Shown: one piece after another, positions 26,328 to 35,913 of the stretch | Layout: each line of letters opens with the position of its first letter | How positions within the stretch are numbered: position 1 is the first letter of the stretch | Assembly: GCF_902498825.1 (NCBI RefSeq) | Contig: NZ_LR701459.1 | Span: 1,780,414 to 1,844,413, forward strand | Direction: 5' to 3' | DNA length: 64,000 nucleotides | Source: Rhizobium sp. EC-SD404 | GTDB lineage: Bacteria; Pseudomonadota; Alphaproteobacteria; Rhizobiales; Rhizobiaceae | Program-made: the position numbers and the translations under genes | Notes under the pieces: generated by a model | Databases searched by the model: none | What the model was told of the DNA's origin: nothing | Seen by the model: only the letters and a program-made list of their open reading frames with translations

Positions 26328-27686
26328 ATGAGCGGCAGATCGTGCTTGGCGGTGGTTTTGGCAGCAGGTGAAGGCACGCGCATGCGTTCCGACCTGCCGA
26401 AGGTGCTCCATAAGGTGGCCGGTCTTCCAATGGTTGGCCATGTGGCCGAAGCAGCTAGCCGCGCCGGTGTCGACCGCCTTGCGGTCGTGGTCGGCCGGGG
26501 GGCCGAAGCGGTGTCGGCAGCACTCGGCGCCCACGATGTCTCGACGCATCTCCAAACCGAGCGGCTCGGAACGGGCCACGCGGTGCTTGCCGCCCGCGAC
26601 ACGATCGCGCTTGGCTTCGACGATGTGCTGGTGCTCTTCGGCGATACGCCTCTGCTCTCCACCGAGACGATCGAGCGTGCCCGAGGCGCACTAGCATCAG
26701 GCGCCGATATCGCTGTCGTCGGCTTCCATGCCGCGGATCCAACCGGCTACGGCCGCTTGATCGTAACGGGCGAGATGGTCTCCGCCATTCGTGAGCACAA
26801 GGATGCGAGCCCCGAGGAGCGCCAGATCACGCTCTGCAATGGCGGCGTCATGGCGATTTCGGGTAATCGGATACTTGGCTGGCTCGATCGGATCGGCAAC
26901 AACAACGCCAAGGGCGAATACTATCTGACCGACATCGTCGCGATCGCCGTCTCGGATGGCGCGCGCGTCAATGTCGTCGAGGCGCCCGCCGAAGACCTCA
27001 TGGGCGCCAATACCCGCGTCGAACTGGCCGAACTCGAAGCCGCCTGGCAGCGCCGCCGGCGCCGCGATCTGATGCTTTCCGGCGTGACGATGCAGGCGCC
27101 TGAAACGGTGTTCCTGGCTTATGATACTGCGATCGAACCCGATGCATTCCTGGAGCCGAACGTCGTTTTCGGGCCTGGCGTCACGATTGGGGGAGGCACC
27201 GTCATACGCGCATTTTCGCATCTGGAAGGCGCGACGGTCGCCGCCGATTGCGAAATCGGGCCATTCGCGCGGTTGCGGCCGGGTGCGGACCTTTCGGAAA
27301 AGGCCAAGGTCGGCAATTTCTGCGAAGTGAAGAAGGCCAAGATCGGCAGGGGCGCCAAGATCAACCACCTGACCTATATCGGCGATGCCGAGATCGGGGC
27401 GAAATCCAACATCGGCGCCGGCACGATCACCTGCAATTACGACGGCATCAACAAGCACCTGACGTCGATCGGCGCCGGCGTGTTCGTCGGCTCGAACACG
27501 TCGCTCGTCGCCCCGGTTAACATTGGAGACGGCGCCTATATCGCTTCGGGCAGCGTGATCACCGAAGACGTATCGGCCGATGCGCTGGCCCTTGGGCGCG
27601 CGCGGCAGACCGAAAAGCCGGGCCGGGCGGCCGATATCCGTGCCCGCAACGAAGCAGTGAAGGCGGAGCGATCCGCCGGGAAGTGA
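26328..27686 (+). CDS. glmU: Bifunctional GlmU (UDP-GlcNAc pyrophosphorylase / GlcN-1-P acetyltransferase)
   Basis: The 452-residue enzyme makes UDP-GlcNAc for peptidoglycan and LPS. The N-terminal uridylyltransferase has [22 protein letters not shown]. The C-terminal acetyltransferase is a left-handed hexapeptide-repeat helix ([30 protein letters not shown], then [17 protein letters not shown] with the catalytic region). The start at 26328 gives the canonical N-terminus; a frame to 26223 adds unrelated sequence. It lies 51 bp before glmS, giving the two central amino-sugar steps together. Confidence 0.97.
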   Translation: MSGRSCLAVVLAAGEGTRMRSDLPKVLHKVAGLPMVGHVAEAASRAGVDRLAVVVGRGAEAVSAALGAHDVSTHLQTERLGTGHAVLAARDTIALGFDDVLVLFGDTPLLSTETIERARGALASGADIAVVGFHAADPTGYGRLIVTGEMVSAIREHKDASPEERQITLCNGGVMAISGNRILGWLDRIGNNNAKGEYYLTDIVAIAVSDGARVNVVEAPAEDLMGANTRVELAELEAAWQRRRRRDLMLSGVTMQAPETVFLAYDTAIEPDAFLEPNVVFGPGVTIGGGTVIRAFSHLEGATVAADCEIGPFARLRPGADLSEKAKVGNFCEVKKAKIGRGAKINHLTYIGDAEIGAKSNIGAGTITCNYDGINKHLTSIGAGVFVGSNTSLVAPVNIGDGAYIASGSVITEDVSADALALGRARQTEKPGRAADIRARNEAVKAERSAGK

Positions 27687-27737
27687 TGGCCCGGCTCCGG
27701 TCGCGCCAAGACAATTGAGATAGCGGAGACAGAGAGC

Positions 27738-29564
27738 ATGTGCGGCATCATTGGAATCATCGGCACCGAGAGCGTGGCGCCGCGCATGGTCGATGCGTTG
27801 AAGCGGCTCGAATATCGGGGATATGATTCAGCCGGCGTCGCGACGCTCGAAGACGGCAAGCTCGATCGCCGCCGCGCCGAGGGCAAGCTCGTCAATCTGG
27901 AGAAGGTGCTGGCCGGCAATCCGCTCGGCGGCACGATCGGCATCGGACACACGCGCTGGGCGACCCATGGCGCGCCGACCGAAAACAATGCCCACCCGCA
28001 TTTCGTCAACGGCGTGGCCGTCGTGCACAACGGAATAATCGAAAATTTTGCAGTCCTGCGCAACGAGTTGCGCGCAAAGGGCATCACCTTCCGCTCCGAA
28101 ACCGACACCGAGACGGTCGCCGCGCTCATTTCGACGCTGATCGCTGAGGGTGCTGATTCCGTATCCGCCATGCGCGAGGCCGTGAAGCGCTTCGAAGGCG
28201 CTTATGCCATTGCCGTCATGATCGAAGGTGAGGGCGGCATGCTGCTGGCAGCACGTCACGGCCCTCCGCTTGCCATCGGTCACGGCAATGGCGAGATGTT
28301 CCTCGGCTCCGATTCCGTTGCGCTCGCGCCATTCACCGACCGCATCACCTATCTGGAAGATGGCGATTGGGCCGTGGTCACTGCCGAATCCGCCACAATC
28401 TACGATCGCGACGGCGCTCCCGTGACGCGGTCTGAAACCCGCTCGCAGGCCATGGCGAGCGCGGTCGATCGCGGCAATCACCGTCATTTCATGGAAAAGG
28501 AAATCTACGAGCAGCCCGAGGCGATCAGCCGGACCATGAGCCGCTACATCGATTTCGCGGAACTGAAAAGCAAGCCGATCGATGGCGCAATCGATTTTTC
28601 CGCCATCGACAGGCTGACCATGTCGGCCTGCGGCACCGCATTTTATGCCGGCATGATCGGCAAATATTGGTTCGAGCGCTACGCCCGCCTTCCGGTGGAG
28701 ATCGATATTGCGTCGGAATTTCGCTACCGCGAGATGCCGCTCGGGCCTCGCGACGCAGCTATCTTCATCTCGCAGTCCGGCGAGACGGCCGATACGCTCG
28801 CCTCACTGCGCTACTGCAAGGACAATGGGCTGCCGATCGGCGCCGTGGTCAATGTGCAGGAATCGACCATCGCCCGCGAAGCCAACGCGATCTTTCCGAC
28901 GCTCGCCGGCATCGAGGTCGGCGTCGCCTCCACCAAGGCGTTCACGGCACAGCTGACCGTGCTTGCTTCGCTCTCCATCATCGCCGGCCGGCAACGCGGC
29001 ACGATCGATGAGGCGCGCGAAGCCGAACTCTGCAAGGCACTGGTCGAGATCCCCGGGTTGATGACCAAGGCGTTGAACGACATACAGCCTCAGATCGAGA
29101 AGCTGGCGCAGGAACTGTCCCATTATAAGCATGTGCTCTATCTCGGCCGCGGCACGTCCTTCCCCCTGGCGATGGAAGGTGCGCTCAAGCTCAAGGAAAT
29201 CTCCTACATCCACGCCGAGGGCTACGCGGCAGGCGAACTGAAGCACGGCCCCATCGCTCTGATCGACGAGACGATGCCCGTCATCGTCATCGCTCCCTAC
29301 GATGCAGTGTTCGCGAAGACGGTTTCCAACATGCAGGAAGTTGCGGCGCGGGGCGGACGTATCATTCTGATCACCGACGCCGAGGGAGCGGCCGCGGCAG
29401 ACATGGAGACGATGGCGACGCTCATCGTGCCGAAGGTTCCGGAGATCGCCGCGCCGATCGTCTACTCCGCACCGATCCAGCTGCTCGCCTATCACACTGC
29501 CGTATTCATGGGCACGGATGTCGACCAGCCGCGCAATCTCGCCAAGTCGGTCACCGTCGAATAA
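27738..29564 (+). CDS. glmS: Glutamine-fructose-6-phosphate aminotransferase (isomerizing)
   Basis: This 608-residue enzyme makes glucosamine-6-phosphate from fructose-6-phosphate and glutamine. The nucleophile Cys2 follows the initiator (MCGIIGIIG). The glutaminase half has RGYDSAGVA and HTRWATHGAPT. Two SIS isomerase domains follow (MSACGTAFYAG, SQSGETADTLASLRY and YLGRGTSFPLAMEGALKLKEISYIHAEGYAAGELKHGP). The C-terminus ends NLAKSVTVE as in other GlmS enzymes. No GlmS ribozyme is present, as expected in Gram-negatives. Confidence 0.98.
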   Translation: MCGIIGIIGTESVAPRMVDALKRLEYRGYDSAGVATLEDGKLDRRRAEGKLVNLEKVLAGNPLGGTIGIGHTRWATHGAPTENNAHPHFVNGVAVVHNGIIENFAVLRNELRAKGITFRSETDTETVAALISTLIAEGADSVSAMREAVKRFEGAYAIAVMIEGEGGMLLAARHGPPLAIGHGNGEMFLGSDSVALAPFTDRITYLEDGDWAVVTAESATIYDRDGAPVTRSETRSQAMASAVDRGNHRHFMEKEIYEQPEAISRTMSRYIDFAELKSKPIDGAIDFSAIDRLTMSACGTAFYAGMIGKYWFERYARLPVEIDIASEFRYREMPLGPRDAAIFISQSGETADTLASLRYCKDNGLPIGAVVNVQESTIAREANAIFPTLAGIEVGVASTKAFTAQLTVLASLSIIAGRQRGTIDEAREAELCKALVEIPGLMTKALNDIQPQIEKLAQELSHYKHVLYLGRGTSFPLAMEGALKLKEISYIHAEGYAAGELKHGPIALIDETMPVIVIAPYDAVFAKTVSNMQEVAARGGRIILITDAEGAAAADMETMATLIVPKVPEIAAPIVYSAPIQLLAYHTAVFMGTDVDQPRNLAKSVTVE

Positions 29565-29577
29565 TCGACTCGCTTAC

Positions 29578-29606
29578 GAATCGTGGGGCGCAATGCCCCG
29601 CGATTC
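29578..29606 (+). terminator. Hairpin after glmS
   Basis: GAATCG-T-GGGGC pairs with GCCCC-G-CGATTC around a 5-base loop: twelve pairs including one G-T. It starts 14 bp past the glmS stop. There is only a short T pair downstream, so it is a probable but not textbook terminator. Confidence 0.6.
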
Positions 29607-29921
29607 TTGGACTTCGGTGCCGTTACCAGCGCCTCACGCGGTTGCAGACCGTTCCAATTTCCCGTTTTTCATTAATCATCTTTTAAGGGGTCGATGGGCC
29701 CGCGGCGAAATCGTGGCTTTTGTGCAACAAGGCCATTCCATAGGGGCCACATTCATGCCCAAAAGCGGAAATGCAGATTGCTTCAAAAGCGCTGCCGCGT
29801 ATTTTCAATCTCGGAAGCGCGGACAGCAAGTCCAACTTCTCTTGTTGGGGATGGGGCAGGGAATGCTGTCCTTCAGCAAAATACCCAGACCCGTTTGAAA
29901 CTTTTGACTGGAGGTCAGAAA
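29607..29921 (+). other. Porin upstream region with long putative 5' leader
   Basis: This 315 bp stretch has no convincing gene; a frame in phase with the porin is open but codes for unrelated basic sequence. A T-rich block at 29658-29692 (TTTCCCGTTTTTCATTAATCA) is the best place for the promoter, which would leave a leader of more than 200 bases. The strong GGAGGT ribosome-binding site lies at 29910-29915. Confidence 0.45.
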
Positions 29922-30974
29922 ATGAACATTAAGAGCCTTCTTCTCGGCTCCGCTGCGGCTCTGTTCGCAGTTTCTGGCGCCCAGGCCGCAGACGCAATCA
30001 TCGCAGCTGAGCCTGAGCCCCTCGAATACGTCCGCGTTTGCGACGCTTTCGGCACTGGTTACTTCTACATCCCCGGCACCGAGACTTGCCTTTCCGTAGG
30101 CGGTCGTATCCGCCTCGACTACGGCTACGGCGCAAACGGCTTCACGAACCCGGTTTCGGGCGAAGAAGGCTGGGCAAAGCGCTCGCGCGCTTACCTCTAC
30201 CTCCGTTCGGCAACGGACACAGAGTGGGGCCCGCTGACGACCTACACCGAAATGCAGATGCAGATCGACAACAGCGACTACTTCGATCCGGCTGACGCTT
30301 TCAACAGCGAACTCGGCGCCGATGCTGAAGCTCGTCTGCCCTTCGCAACGATCTCGCTCGGTGGTCTGACCATGGGCAAGAGCGAATCCATGTTCACGCA
30401 GTGGACGGGTTACGCTGGCTCGGTCATCAACGACGGTATCGTTGGTTTCGGCCCGTTCGACGCTCAGCTGATCAGCTACACCTATGACGCCGGCAACGGC
30501 TTCTCGGTCATGGCTTCGATCGAAGACGACATCTCCGCTGGCCTCGGCTACATCCCGGACGTCGTTGCTGGTGCTAAGTACGCAGCCGGCGCATTCGAGC
30601 TTTCGGTTGTCGGCGGTTACGACGAGAACATCGACGAAGGCGCTGTCAAGGCTCGCCTCGACGGTTCGTTCGGCGGCTTCTCGGCCTTCGTAATGGGTGG
30701 TTACTCCACGAACGAAGCTGGCAACCGCTTCGCAAACTGGGGTGGCGACTGGGCTGTTTGGGGTGGTCTGTCCGCTCCGGTCACCGAGCGCATCACCTTC
30801 AACACCCAGCTGTCATATGACGAAGAAGAAACCTTCGGCGCAGTCGGCAACCTGGTCTTCAACGTTGCTCGCGGCTTCGACGTAACGACTGAAGTCTTCT
30901 ACGTAGACAACTTCGACTCGGTTGTTGACGTTGACGACATCGGCGGCACGATCCGCTTCCAGCGCACGTTCTAA
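29922..30974 (+). CDS. Outer-membrane porin (Omp2b/RopA family)
   Basis: The 350-residue protein has a signal peptide (MNIKSLLLGSAAALFAVSGAQA). The family segment EPEPLEYVRVCDAFGTGYFYIPGTETCLSVGGRIRLDY follows, with two cysteines, as in rhizobial and Brucella porins. Strands of alternating pattern run to a terminal aromatic (RTF), as expected for a 16-strand barrel. It forms a trimeric diffusion channel. Start at 29922, with GGAGGT upstream. Codon choice differs visibly from neighbours (many GCT, GCA, GTT, TAC, AAC), typical of a highly expressed gene. Confidence 0.95.
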   Translation: MNIKSLLLGSAAALFAVSGAQAADAIIAAEPEPLEYVRVCDAFGTGYFYIPGTETCLSVGGRIRLDYGYGANGFTNPVSGEEGWAKRSRAYLYLRSATDTEWGPLTTYTEMQMQIDNSDYFDPADAFNSELGADAEARLPFATISLGGLTMGKSESMFTQWTGYAGSVINDGIVGFGPFDAQLISYTYDAGNGFSVMASIEDDISAGLGYIPDVVAGAKYAAGAFELSVVGGYDENIDEGAVKARLDGSFGGFSAFVMGGYSTNEAGNRFANWGGDWAVWGGLSAPVTERITFNTQLSYDEEETFGAVGNLVFNVARGFDVTTEVFYVDNFDSVVDVDDIGGTIRFQRTF

Positions 30975-30996
30975 TCGGTTCTTACCGGTTTGATGG

Positions 30997-31030
30997 AAAG
31001 GCCCGGCAGAAATGCCGGGCCTTTTCGTTT
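30997..31030 (+). terminator. Porin intrinsic terminator
   Basis: AAAGGCCCGGC pairs with GCCGGGCCTTT around AGAAAT and is followed by a T-rich tail, 23 bp after the porin stop. Very stable, as expected for an abundant mRNA. Confidence 0.92.
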
Positions 31031-31062
31031 TTTGATTGCAGTTTGGTGGGTGGAGAGTGTCG

Positions 31063-31134
31063 TTGAGAAAGTGGTTCTGGCCAGCACTGGTCATCGCGGC
31101 ACTGATCGTGACCATGACGCTTTGGTTCAGCTGA
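31063..31134 (+). CDS. Possible 23-residue single-helix membrane peptide
   Basis: A TTG-initiated frame (GGAG ends seven bases upstream) encodes MRKWFWPALVIAALIVTM plus TLWFS: a basic N-terminus followed by one hydrophobic helix, the profile of a small membrane protein. A GTG two codons upstream could also start it. It lies between the porin terminator and the hydrolase gene on the other strand. No family is recognised and short frames arise by chance, so this is tentative. Confidence 0.4.
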   Translation: MRKWFWPALVIAALIVTMTLWFS

Positions 31135-31165
31135 ATCTCAAGAAAGATGGAATCGGCGCGATAAC

Positions 31166-32098
31166 CTAAAGCGCAGCGCGCTCGATGAACTTCGCGATTG
31201 TTGTGGGAATACCCGCGCTATGGGGCAACGGTGCATGGCCTTGCCCGGCAACGACCAGGGCTTCCATACCCGGATGCCGCTTTGCCATCTCCGCCACGGT
31301 CGCCTGTGACAGAAGCTGAGAGTTCTCGCCGCGGATCGCCATGACCGGCACGTGCGCCAGCGCATCGAATTGAGGCCACAGCGTCGGAAGCTGCGTGTTG
31401 AAATCGATCGCACTGAGCTGCTTCACGATTGCCTGGTCGAAATCGGAGACGATCTTGCCTTTACGTTCGACATAAATGGCCTCGGCCATATCCTGCCAGT
31501 CGCGCGCCTCGAGCGCCGGAAAAGCTTTTCCATGGGCCTGCTTGAGAATCTCCACCGCCTGCGCCCAGTCTTTCGGCTGGGGGAGGCGGGTCAGGTAGCC
31601 GCGGATCTGCGCAAGCCCGGCGCCTTCGATCACCGGTCCGGCGTCGTTGAGAATGGCGGCCGCAATCATCGTGGGCCGCGTCGCAGCCAGCAGGTGGATG
31701 ATCAGCGCACCGCGTGACGTGCCGAAGAAGATGGCCCGTGGCACGTCGAGCGCCGCCAGAGCGGCCAGGACATCGTCGGTCTCGACGGTCAGAGAATAAT
31801 TATCGGCGTTCCGGTCACGGTCCGAGCCGCCGCGCCCGCGATAGTCGAGGCAGATCACGCGGCGCGGCTCGATCGCCGGCGCGGTCGACCCCCCGCTGAA
31901 CAGCTGCGCGAACGGATGAAAGTCGCGGGCGTTGCGGGTGAGTCCCGGGAGGCAGACGATCGGCAGGCGCGCGGCTTTGGCCGGCCCGCTGTAATCGCGT
32001 GCATGAAGGCGCAATCCATCCGGCGCGGTGAACGCGACGGATATGAAGCCGTCTGCAGCGGCCGCCGTCTTTGCGTCGCTACCGATCTTAAGACTCAC
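31166..32098 (-). CDS. Alpha/beta hydrolase
   Basis: The 310-residue protein has the alpha/beta-hydrolase pattern: HARDYSGPAKAARLPIVCLPGLTRNARDF (oxyanion strand), CLDYRGRGGSDRDRNADNYSL, nucleophile Ser in FGTSRGALI (G-x-S-x-G), a downstream Asp region and a C-terminal His in GQGHAPL. It has no signal peptide, so it is cytoplasmic. The substrate is not predictable. Its start overlaps the transglycosylase stop by 4 bp, so the two are co-translated. Confidence 0.88.
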   Translation of the reverse strand: MSLKIGSDAKTAAAADGFISVAFTAPDGLRLHARDYSGPAKAARLPIVCLPGLTRNARDFHPFAQLFSGGSTAPAIEPRRVICLDYRGRGGSDRDRNADNYSLTVETDDVLAALAALDVPRAIFFGTSRGALIIHLLAATRPTMIAAAILNDAGPVIEGAGLAQIRGYLTRLPQPKDWAQAVEILKQAHGKAFPALEARDWQDMAEAIYVERKGKIVSDFDQAIVKQLSAIDFNTQLPTLWPQFDALAHVPVMAIRGENSQLLSQATVAEMAKRHPGMEALVVAGQGHAPLPHSAGIPTTIAKFIERAAL

Positions 32099-34194
32099 GT
32101 GCGCCCGAAACGCAGATCATGGACGATGTCGCTCTGCGCACCGAGCCGCGTCTTGTAGACCTGGTAGTTCTCCATGACGCGCTGCACGTAATTGCGCGTC
32201 TCCGGGAAGGGGATCCGCTCGATCCAGTCGACGACTTCCTCGATGGATTTTCCACGCGGGTCGCCGTAGCGCGCGATCCACTGCGGCACGCGGCTCGGTC
32301 CGGCATTGTAGCCGATGAACGTGAGGATGTAGGAGCCGCCGAAATCGGAAATCTGCTCGCCGAGATAATGGGCGCCGAGCGTCGCGTTGTAACCGGCATC
32401 TTCCGTGAGACGCGCCGGCGCATAGGATAGCCCATGGCGCGCGGCGACACCCTTGGCCGTGCCGGGCAGAAGCTGCAGCAAGCCGCGCGCATCCGCAGGA
32501 GAAACGGCGGCCTTGTTGAACTCGCTTTCCTGGCGAGCGATCGAATAAGCCAGCGCCTTGCCAGAGCTGGAGATGTTCGCGCTCGGCGGAATCACGCCGA
32601 TCGGGAAGGCGAGGGCCGCAACATCGACGCCGCGATAGAACGCCGCTTTGCCGACGCGCAGAGCAGTCGTGTGATCGCCGCGTGATTCAGCCATGTGGGC
32701 CAGAAGCGCCAATTCGCCGGGCGTGTCGATCTGGTCGGCCAGCGCGCGGTAGAGAAGGTTGGCGCGGCTTTCATGTCCTGCATTCTGGAGACGACGGATG
32801 GCCGTTGCAGCCTGTCGGCTGGCGAAGCGGTCGCGTTCGGCCTGGCTCGGCGAGGGGTAGGCGACGCTCAGCGCGTTGCGCCCGATCTTTGCGGCGGCGA
32901 GCTGGCCGTAGAACGTGGTCTGATGCTGGGCGGCGGCGGCGTAATACTCACGCGAATTGCCCGGTCCGCCTGCTTCCGCCGTGCGTCCGAGCCAGTAATA
33001 GGCGCGCGATGTGGAGAGAGGACGGTTGGAGATTTCGCGGATGCGCTGGAAATGCGTATGGGCGGCCGATGGATTGTTCAACGCCCGCAGCGCATACCAG
33101 CCCGCATGAAATTCGGCATCGACGCGATCGACCGAGCCTTCGGCGAGATGATTGCTGACGATGAGATAGGCGAGACTCGGATTGCCTGCATCCATGACAC
33201 CACGAGCAACGATGCGCTGCTCGTTCCACCATGCATCGGGCTCGATGATGGCGGCTTTGTCGCGCGGCGCGGTGAGCAGCAGCTCGGCCGCTTCGGTGTA
33301 CTTGTCCTGCTGGCGCAGATAGCGGATGCGCGCATGAAGATAGCTCGGATCTCTGTGCCAAGATCCGTCGACGGCGTTGAGCAGCGCACCGGCGTTCGGC
33401 GCGCGCTGGGCAATGGCAGCCCGTGCGCGGAACAGCGAGCTGGCCTCGCCCTTGGCGGCGAAACGCTCGGCCTGGGAGACGCGATCACGATAGAGCAGCA
33501 TGTCCATGCGGCGCTTGTGGTCGGCCACCGTGAGGATGCTGTCGAACTCCCGCAGGAAGAGATTTTCCTGATTGGTGTTCATCGTGTCGGTGTGCCACGC
33601 CCGGGATACGAGGGACTTTGCGCGGGCGGTATCGCCCTTTTGCTTCAGCGCGCGGGCAAGAACGATCACACCTTCGGGCGTTGTCGGATCGCTGCTGGCA
33701 AACGCGGCGATGACCTGGTCGGGATGCGGATTTTCCTCGTGAAGAGCGCGCTCGGAATGGCCGCGCAGCGCGTCGAGACCGGGCCAACCCTGAAGCTCGT
33801 TGGCGGCCATCGCGATTTCGCGCGAAGGAACCCCCTTGGCGCCGGACAGAGCGATCGCCCAGGTGAGGATCTGTCGGTCGAGGCTGCCCGCCGGCATGCT
33901 GTCTCTGACCGATCGGGAGACGGTCACATCACGACCGATTGCGTCAAGCCCGCGCTTCAGCGCGGCGCTGGCCGTGCCGGAGGTTTCTGCCGGGCTCGTC
34001 GGCCGCAGGATCGCGCCTGTGATATCGCCGGCCGAAGGGGCCGGTACCGCCTGATACCCTGTGGCGATCGTGGCCGTATCCGGCCGGAACACGGGCATCG
34101 GAACCGTGCTCGGCGGAACGAACTGCGCTTGCGCTGCCGTCGAGGAAAGAGCCACGAGCGTTGCGATCAGGAGGATTGGCGTCTTGTTCGGCAT
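32095..34194 (-). CDS. Soluble lytic murein transglycosylase (Slt70 type)
   Basis: The 699-residue protein has a signal peptide (MPNKTPILLIATLVALSSTAAQA). A long alpha-superhelical (TPR-like) region with many AxAxR repeats follows, then the C-terminal SLT domain: YSIARQESEFNKAAVSPADARGLLQLLPGTAKGVA with the catalytic Glu in R-Q-E-S, and FIGYNAGPSRVPQW. It cleaves peptidoglycan glycan strands with 1,6-anhydro product formation in the periplasm. The start was placed at the signal peptide (34194); a longer frame to 34293 has no supporting features. Confidence 0.93.
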   Translation of the reverse strand: MPNKTPILLIATLVALSSTAAQAQFVPPSTVPMPVFRPDTATIATGYQAVPAPSAGDITGAILRPTSPAETSGTASAALKRGLDAIGRDVTVSRSVRDSMPAGSLDRQILTWAIALSGAKGVPSREIAMAANELQGWPGLDALRGHSERALHEENPHPDQVIAAFASSDPTTPEGVIVLARALKQKGDTARAKSLVSRAWHTDTMNTNQENLFLREFDSILTVADHKRRMDMLLYRDRVSQAERFAAKGEASSLFRARAAIAQRAPNAGALLNAVDGSWHRDPSYLHARIRYLRQQDKYTEAAELLLTAPRDKAAIIEPDAWWNEQRIVARGVMDAGNPSLAYLIVSNHLAEGSVDRVDAEFHAGWYALRALNNPSAAHTHFQRIREISNRPLSTSRAYYWLGRTAEAGGPGNSREYYAAAAQHQTTFYGQLAAAKIGRNALSVAYPSPSQAERDRFASRQAATAIRRLQNAGHESRANLLYRALADQIDTPGELALLAHMAESRGDHTTALRVGKAAFYRGVDVAALAFPIGVIPPSANISSSGKALAYSIARQESEFNKAAVSPADARGLLQLLPGTAKGVAARHGLSYAPARLTEDAGYNATLGAHYLGEQISDFGGSYILTFIGYNAGPSRVPQWIARYGDPRGKSIEEVVDWIERIPFPETRNYVQRVMENYQVYKTRLGAQSDIVHDLRFGRT

Positions 34195-34524
34195 GATCAG
34201 GTGCGTCTCTAGCGATGAACTTGGAACTGATTGCCCGTCATGTGGCCGCGCGGGTCCACATTCCTTCGGGTTTCGATGATCGTGCCATGGCATCGGTGAA
34301 GCAACGGTTAATCAATGGTTAGGTCTCACGCTTAAATTGTACCGAAAACCCTTGCGGACAGGGCGCCTCGGAGCTGAAATCGGGCTTTGCCGTGCTTGCG
34401 GCGCATTCCACAGGCGACTATGGTGCGCCGCTTCGATCCGGCGGCACCGTCCGCTTCGCGTGAGAATGCATAGCACAATATGGCCAAAGCATGAGTTGCC
34501 TTTGGCCCGCCTCCGGGAGCCGTA
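34195..34524. other. Divergent promoter region, transglycosylase / dapA
   Basis: This 330 bp gap between divergent genes is AT-rich near 34300-34345 (GGTTAATCAATGGTTAGG...CTTAAATTG), a likely promoter zone. No further gene or stable RNA fold is obvious. The dapA ribosome-binding site GGGAG lies at 34515-34519. Confidence 0.45.
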
Positions 34525-35406
34525 ATGTTCAAGGGATCCATTCCAGCGCTTGTGACGCCGTTCGACGACGATGGAGCCATCGACGAGAAGGCTTTCCGCG
34601 CCCATATCGAATGGCAGATCGAGGAAGGCTCAACCGGCCTCGTCCCGGTCGGCACGACCGGCGAGTCGCCGACGCTGTCGCATGAAGAGCACAAGCGGGT
34701 CATCGAGCTCTGCATCGAAGTGGCAGCCGGACGCGTGCCGGTCATGGCAGGGGCAGGGTCCAACTCCACCCACGAGGCGGTCGATTTCGCCAAGCACGCC
34801 GAGAAGGCCGGTGCCGACGGGATTCTCGTCGTCACGCCTTACTACAACAAGCCGAACCAGCGTGGTCTCTACGAGCACTACGCTGCGATCGCCCGTGCCG
34901 TGACGCTGCCGATCTTCATTTACAACATTCCCGGCCGGTCGATCATCGACATGCTGCCGGAAACGATGGCGCGGCTTCACACGGAATTTCCCCATATCGC
35001 CGGCGTGAAGGATGCGACGGCAAAGGTGGATCGTGTCTCCGAGCAGCGCGCCGCCTGCGGTTCGGAATTCATCCAGCTATCCGGTGAAGATGCGACGGCG
35101 CTCGGATTCAACGCGCATGGCGGTGTCGGCTGCATTTCGGTGACGGCGAATGTCGCGCCCCGCCTTTGCGCGGATTTCCAGTCGGCGATGCTCCAGGGCG
35201 ATTTTCGCAAGGCGCTCGGGTTGCAGGATCGTCTGATGCCGCTCCATCGCGCTTTGTTTATTGAACCGAACCCGGCAGGCGCCAAATATGCGTTGTCGAA
35301 GCTCGGCCGCATGAAGAATATCCAACGCAAGCCGCTCGTGCCGGTCGAGGCTGCGACGGCCGAGCGTCTGGACGAAGCTCTGCGTCATGCCGGGCTTACA
35401 AACTGA
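34525..35406 (+). CDS. dapA: 4-hydroxy-tetrahydrodipicolinate synthase
   Basis: The 293-residue TIM-barrel enzyme makes the lysine/diaminopimelate precursor from pyruvate and aspartate semialdehyde. [14 protein letters not shown] lies near the active site, with Y133 in FIYNIPGRS and Schiff-base K162 in AGVKDATAK. Twelve bases separate it from smpB on the same strand, an arrangement common in rhizobia. The transglycosylase is divergent upstream. Confidence 0.97.
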   Translation: MFKGSIPALVTPFDDDGAIDEKAFRAHIEWQIEEGSTGLVPVGTTGESPTLSHEEHKRVIELCIEVAAGRVPVMAGAGSNSTHEAVDFAKHAEKAGADGILVVTPYYNKPNQRGLYEHYAAIARAVTLPIFIYNIPGRSIIDMLPETMARLHTEFPHIAGVKDATAKVDRVSEQRAACGSEFIQLSGEDATALGFNAHGGVGCISVTANVAPRLCADFQSAMLQGDFRKALGLQDRLMPLHRALFIEPNPAGAKYALSKLGRMKNIQRKPLVPVEAATAERLDEALRHAGLTN

Positions 35407-35418
35407 TCGGGACTGAAT

Positions 35419-35892
35419 ATGGCTAAGCCGGGTACGCCGGCGCGCAAGATCGTTGCGGAGAATCGCAAAGCGCGTTTCAACTACGAGATCGTCGATACGT
35501 TCGAAGCGGGTCTCGTCCTGACGGGGACCGAGGTGAAGTCGCTGCGCGAAGGCAAAGCGAACATCGCCGAATCTTATGCGACGGAGGAGGGCGGTGAGCT
35601 TTGGCTCATCAACTCCTACGTGCCGGAATATCTTCAGGCCAACCGCTTCAACCACGAGACGCGCCGCCGCCGCAAGCTTCTCCTGCATAGGAAAGAAGTC
35701 GACCGGCTGTTTGCATCGGTCAATCGCGAGGGCATGACCCTCGTGCCGCTCAAGGTTTATTTTAACGACCAGGGTCGCGCCAAGCTGGAGCTGGCGCTGG
35801 CGCGCGGCAAGAAACTGCACGACAAGCGGGAAACGCAGAAGCAGCGCGATTGGCAGCGTCAGAAATCAAGGTTGCTGCGCGACCACAGCTGA
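35419..35892 (+). CDS. smpB: SsrA-binding protein SmpB
   Basis: The 157-residue protein brings tmRNA to stalled ribosomes. It contains [37 protein letters not shown] and the basic C-terminal tail [22 protein letters not shown] that reads the empty decoding site. The length is typical. It directly follows dapA. Confidence 0.97.
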   Translation: MAKPGTPARKIVAENRKARFNYEIVDTFEAGLVLTGTEVKSLREGKANIAESYATEEGGELWLINSYVPEYLQANRFNHETRRRRKLLLHRKEVDRLFASVNREGMTLVPLKVYFNDQGRAKLELALARGKKLHDKRETQKQRDWQRQKSRLLRDHS

Positions 35893-35893
35893 A

Positions 35894-35913
35894 GCACGGA
35901 TTTAGATCCGTGC
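35894..35913. terminator. Shared hairpin between convergent smpB and GNAT genes
   Basis: A perfect 8 bp stem, GCACGGAT / ATCCGTGC with loop TTAG, starts 2 bp after the smpB stop and contains the GNAT stop codon. There is no U tract on either side; it probably acts in both directions. Confidence 0.55.

Noticed and set aside
27700..27737. GlmS ribozyme or riboswitch upstream of glmS
   Set aside because: The gap is only 51 bp and shows no ribozyme core; GlmS ribozymes are limited to Gram-positive groups.
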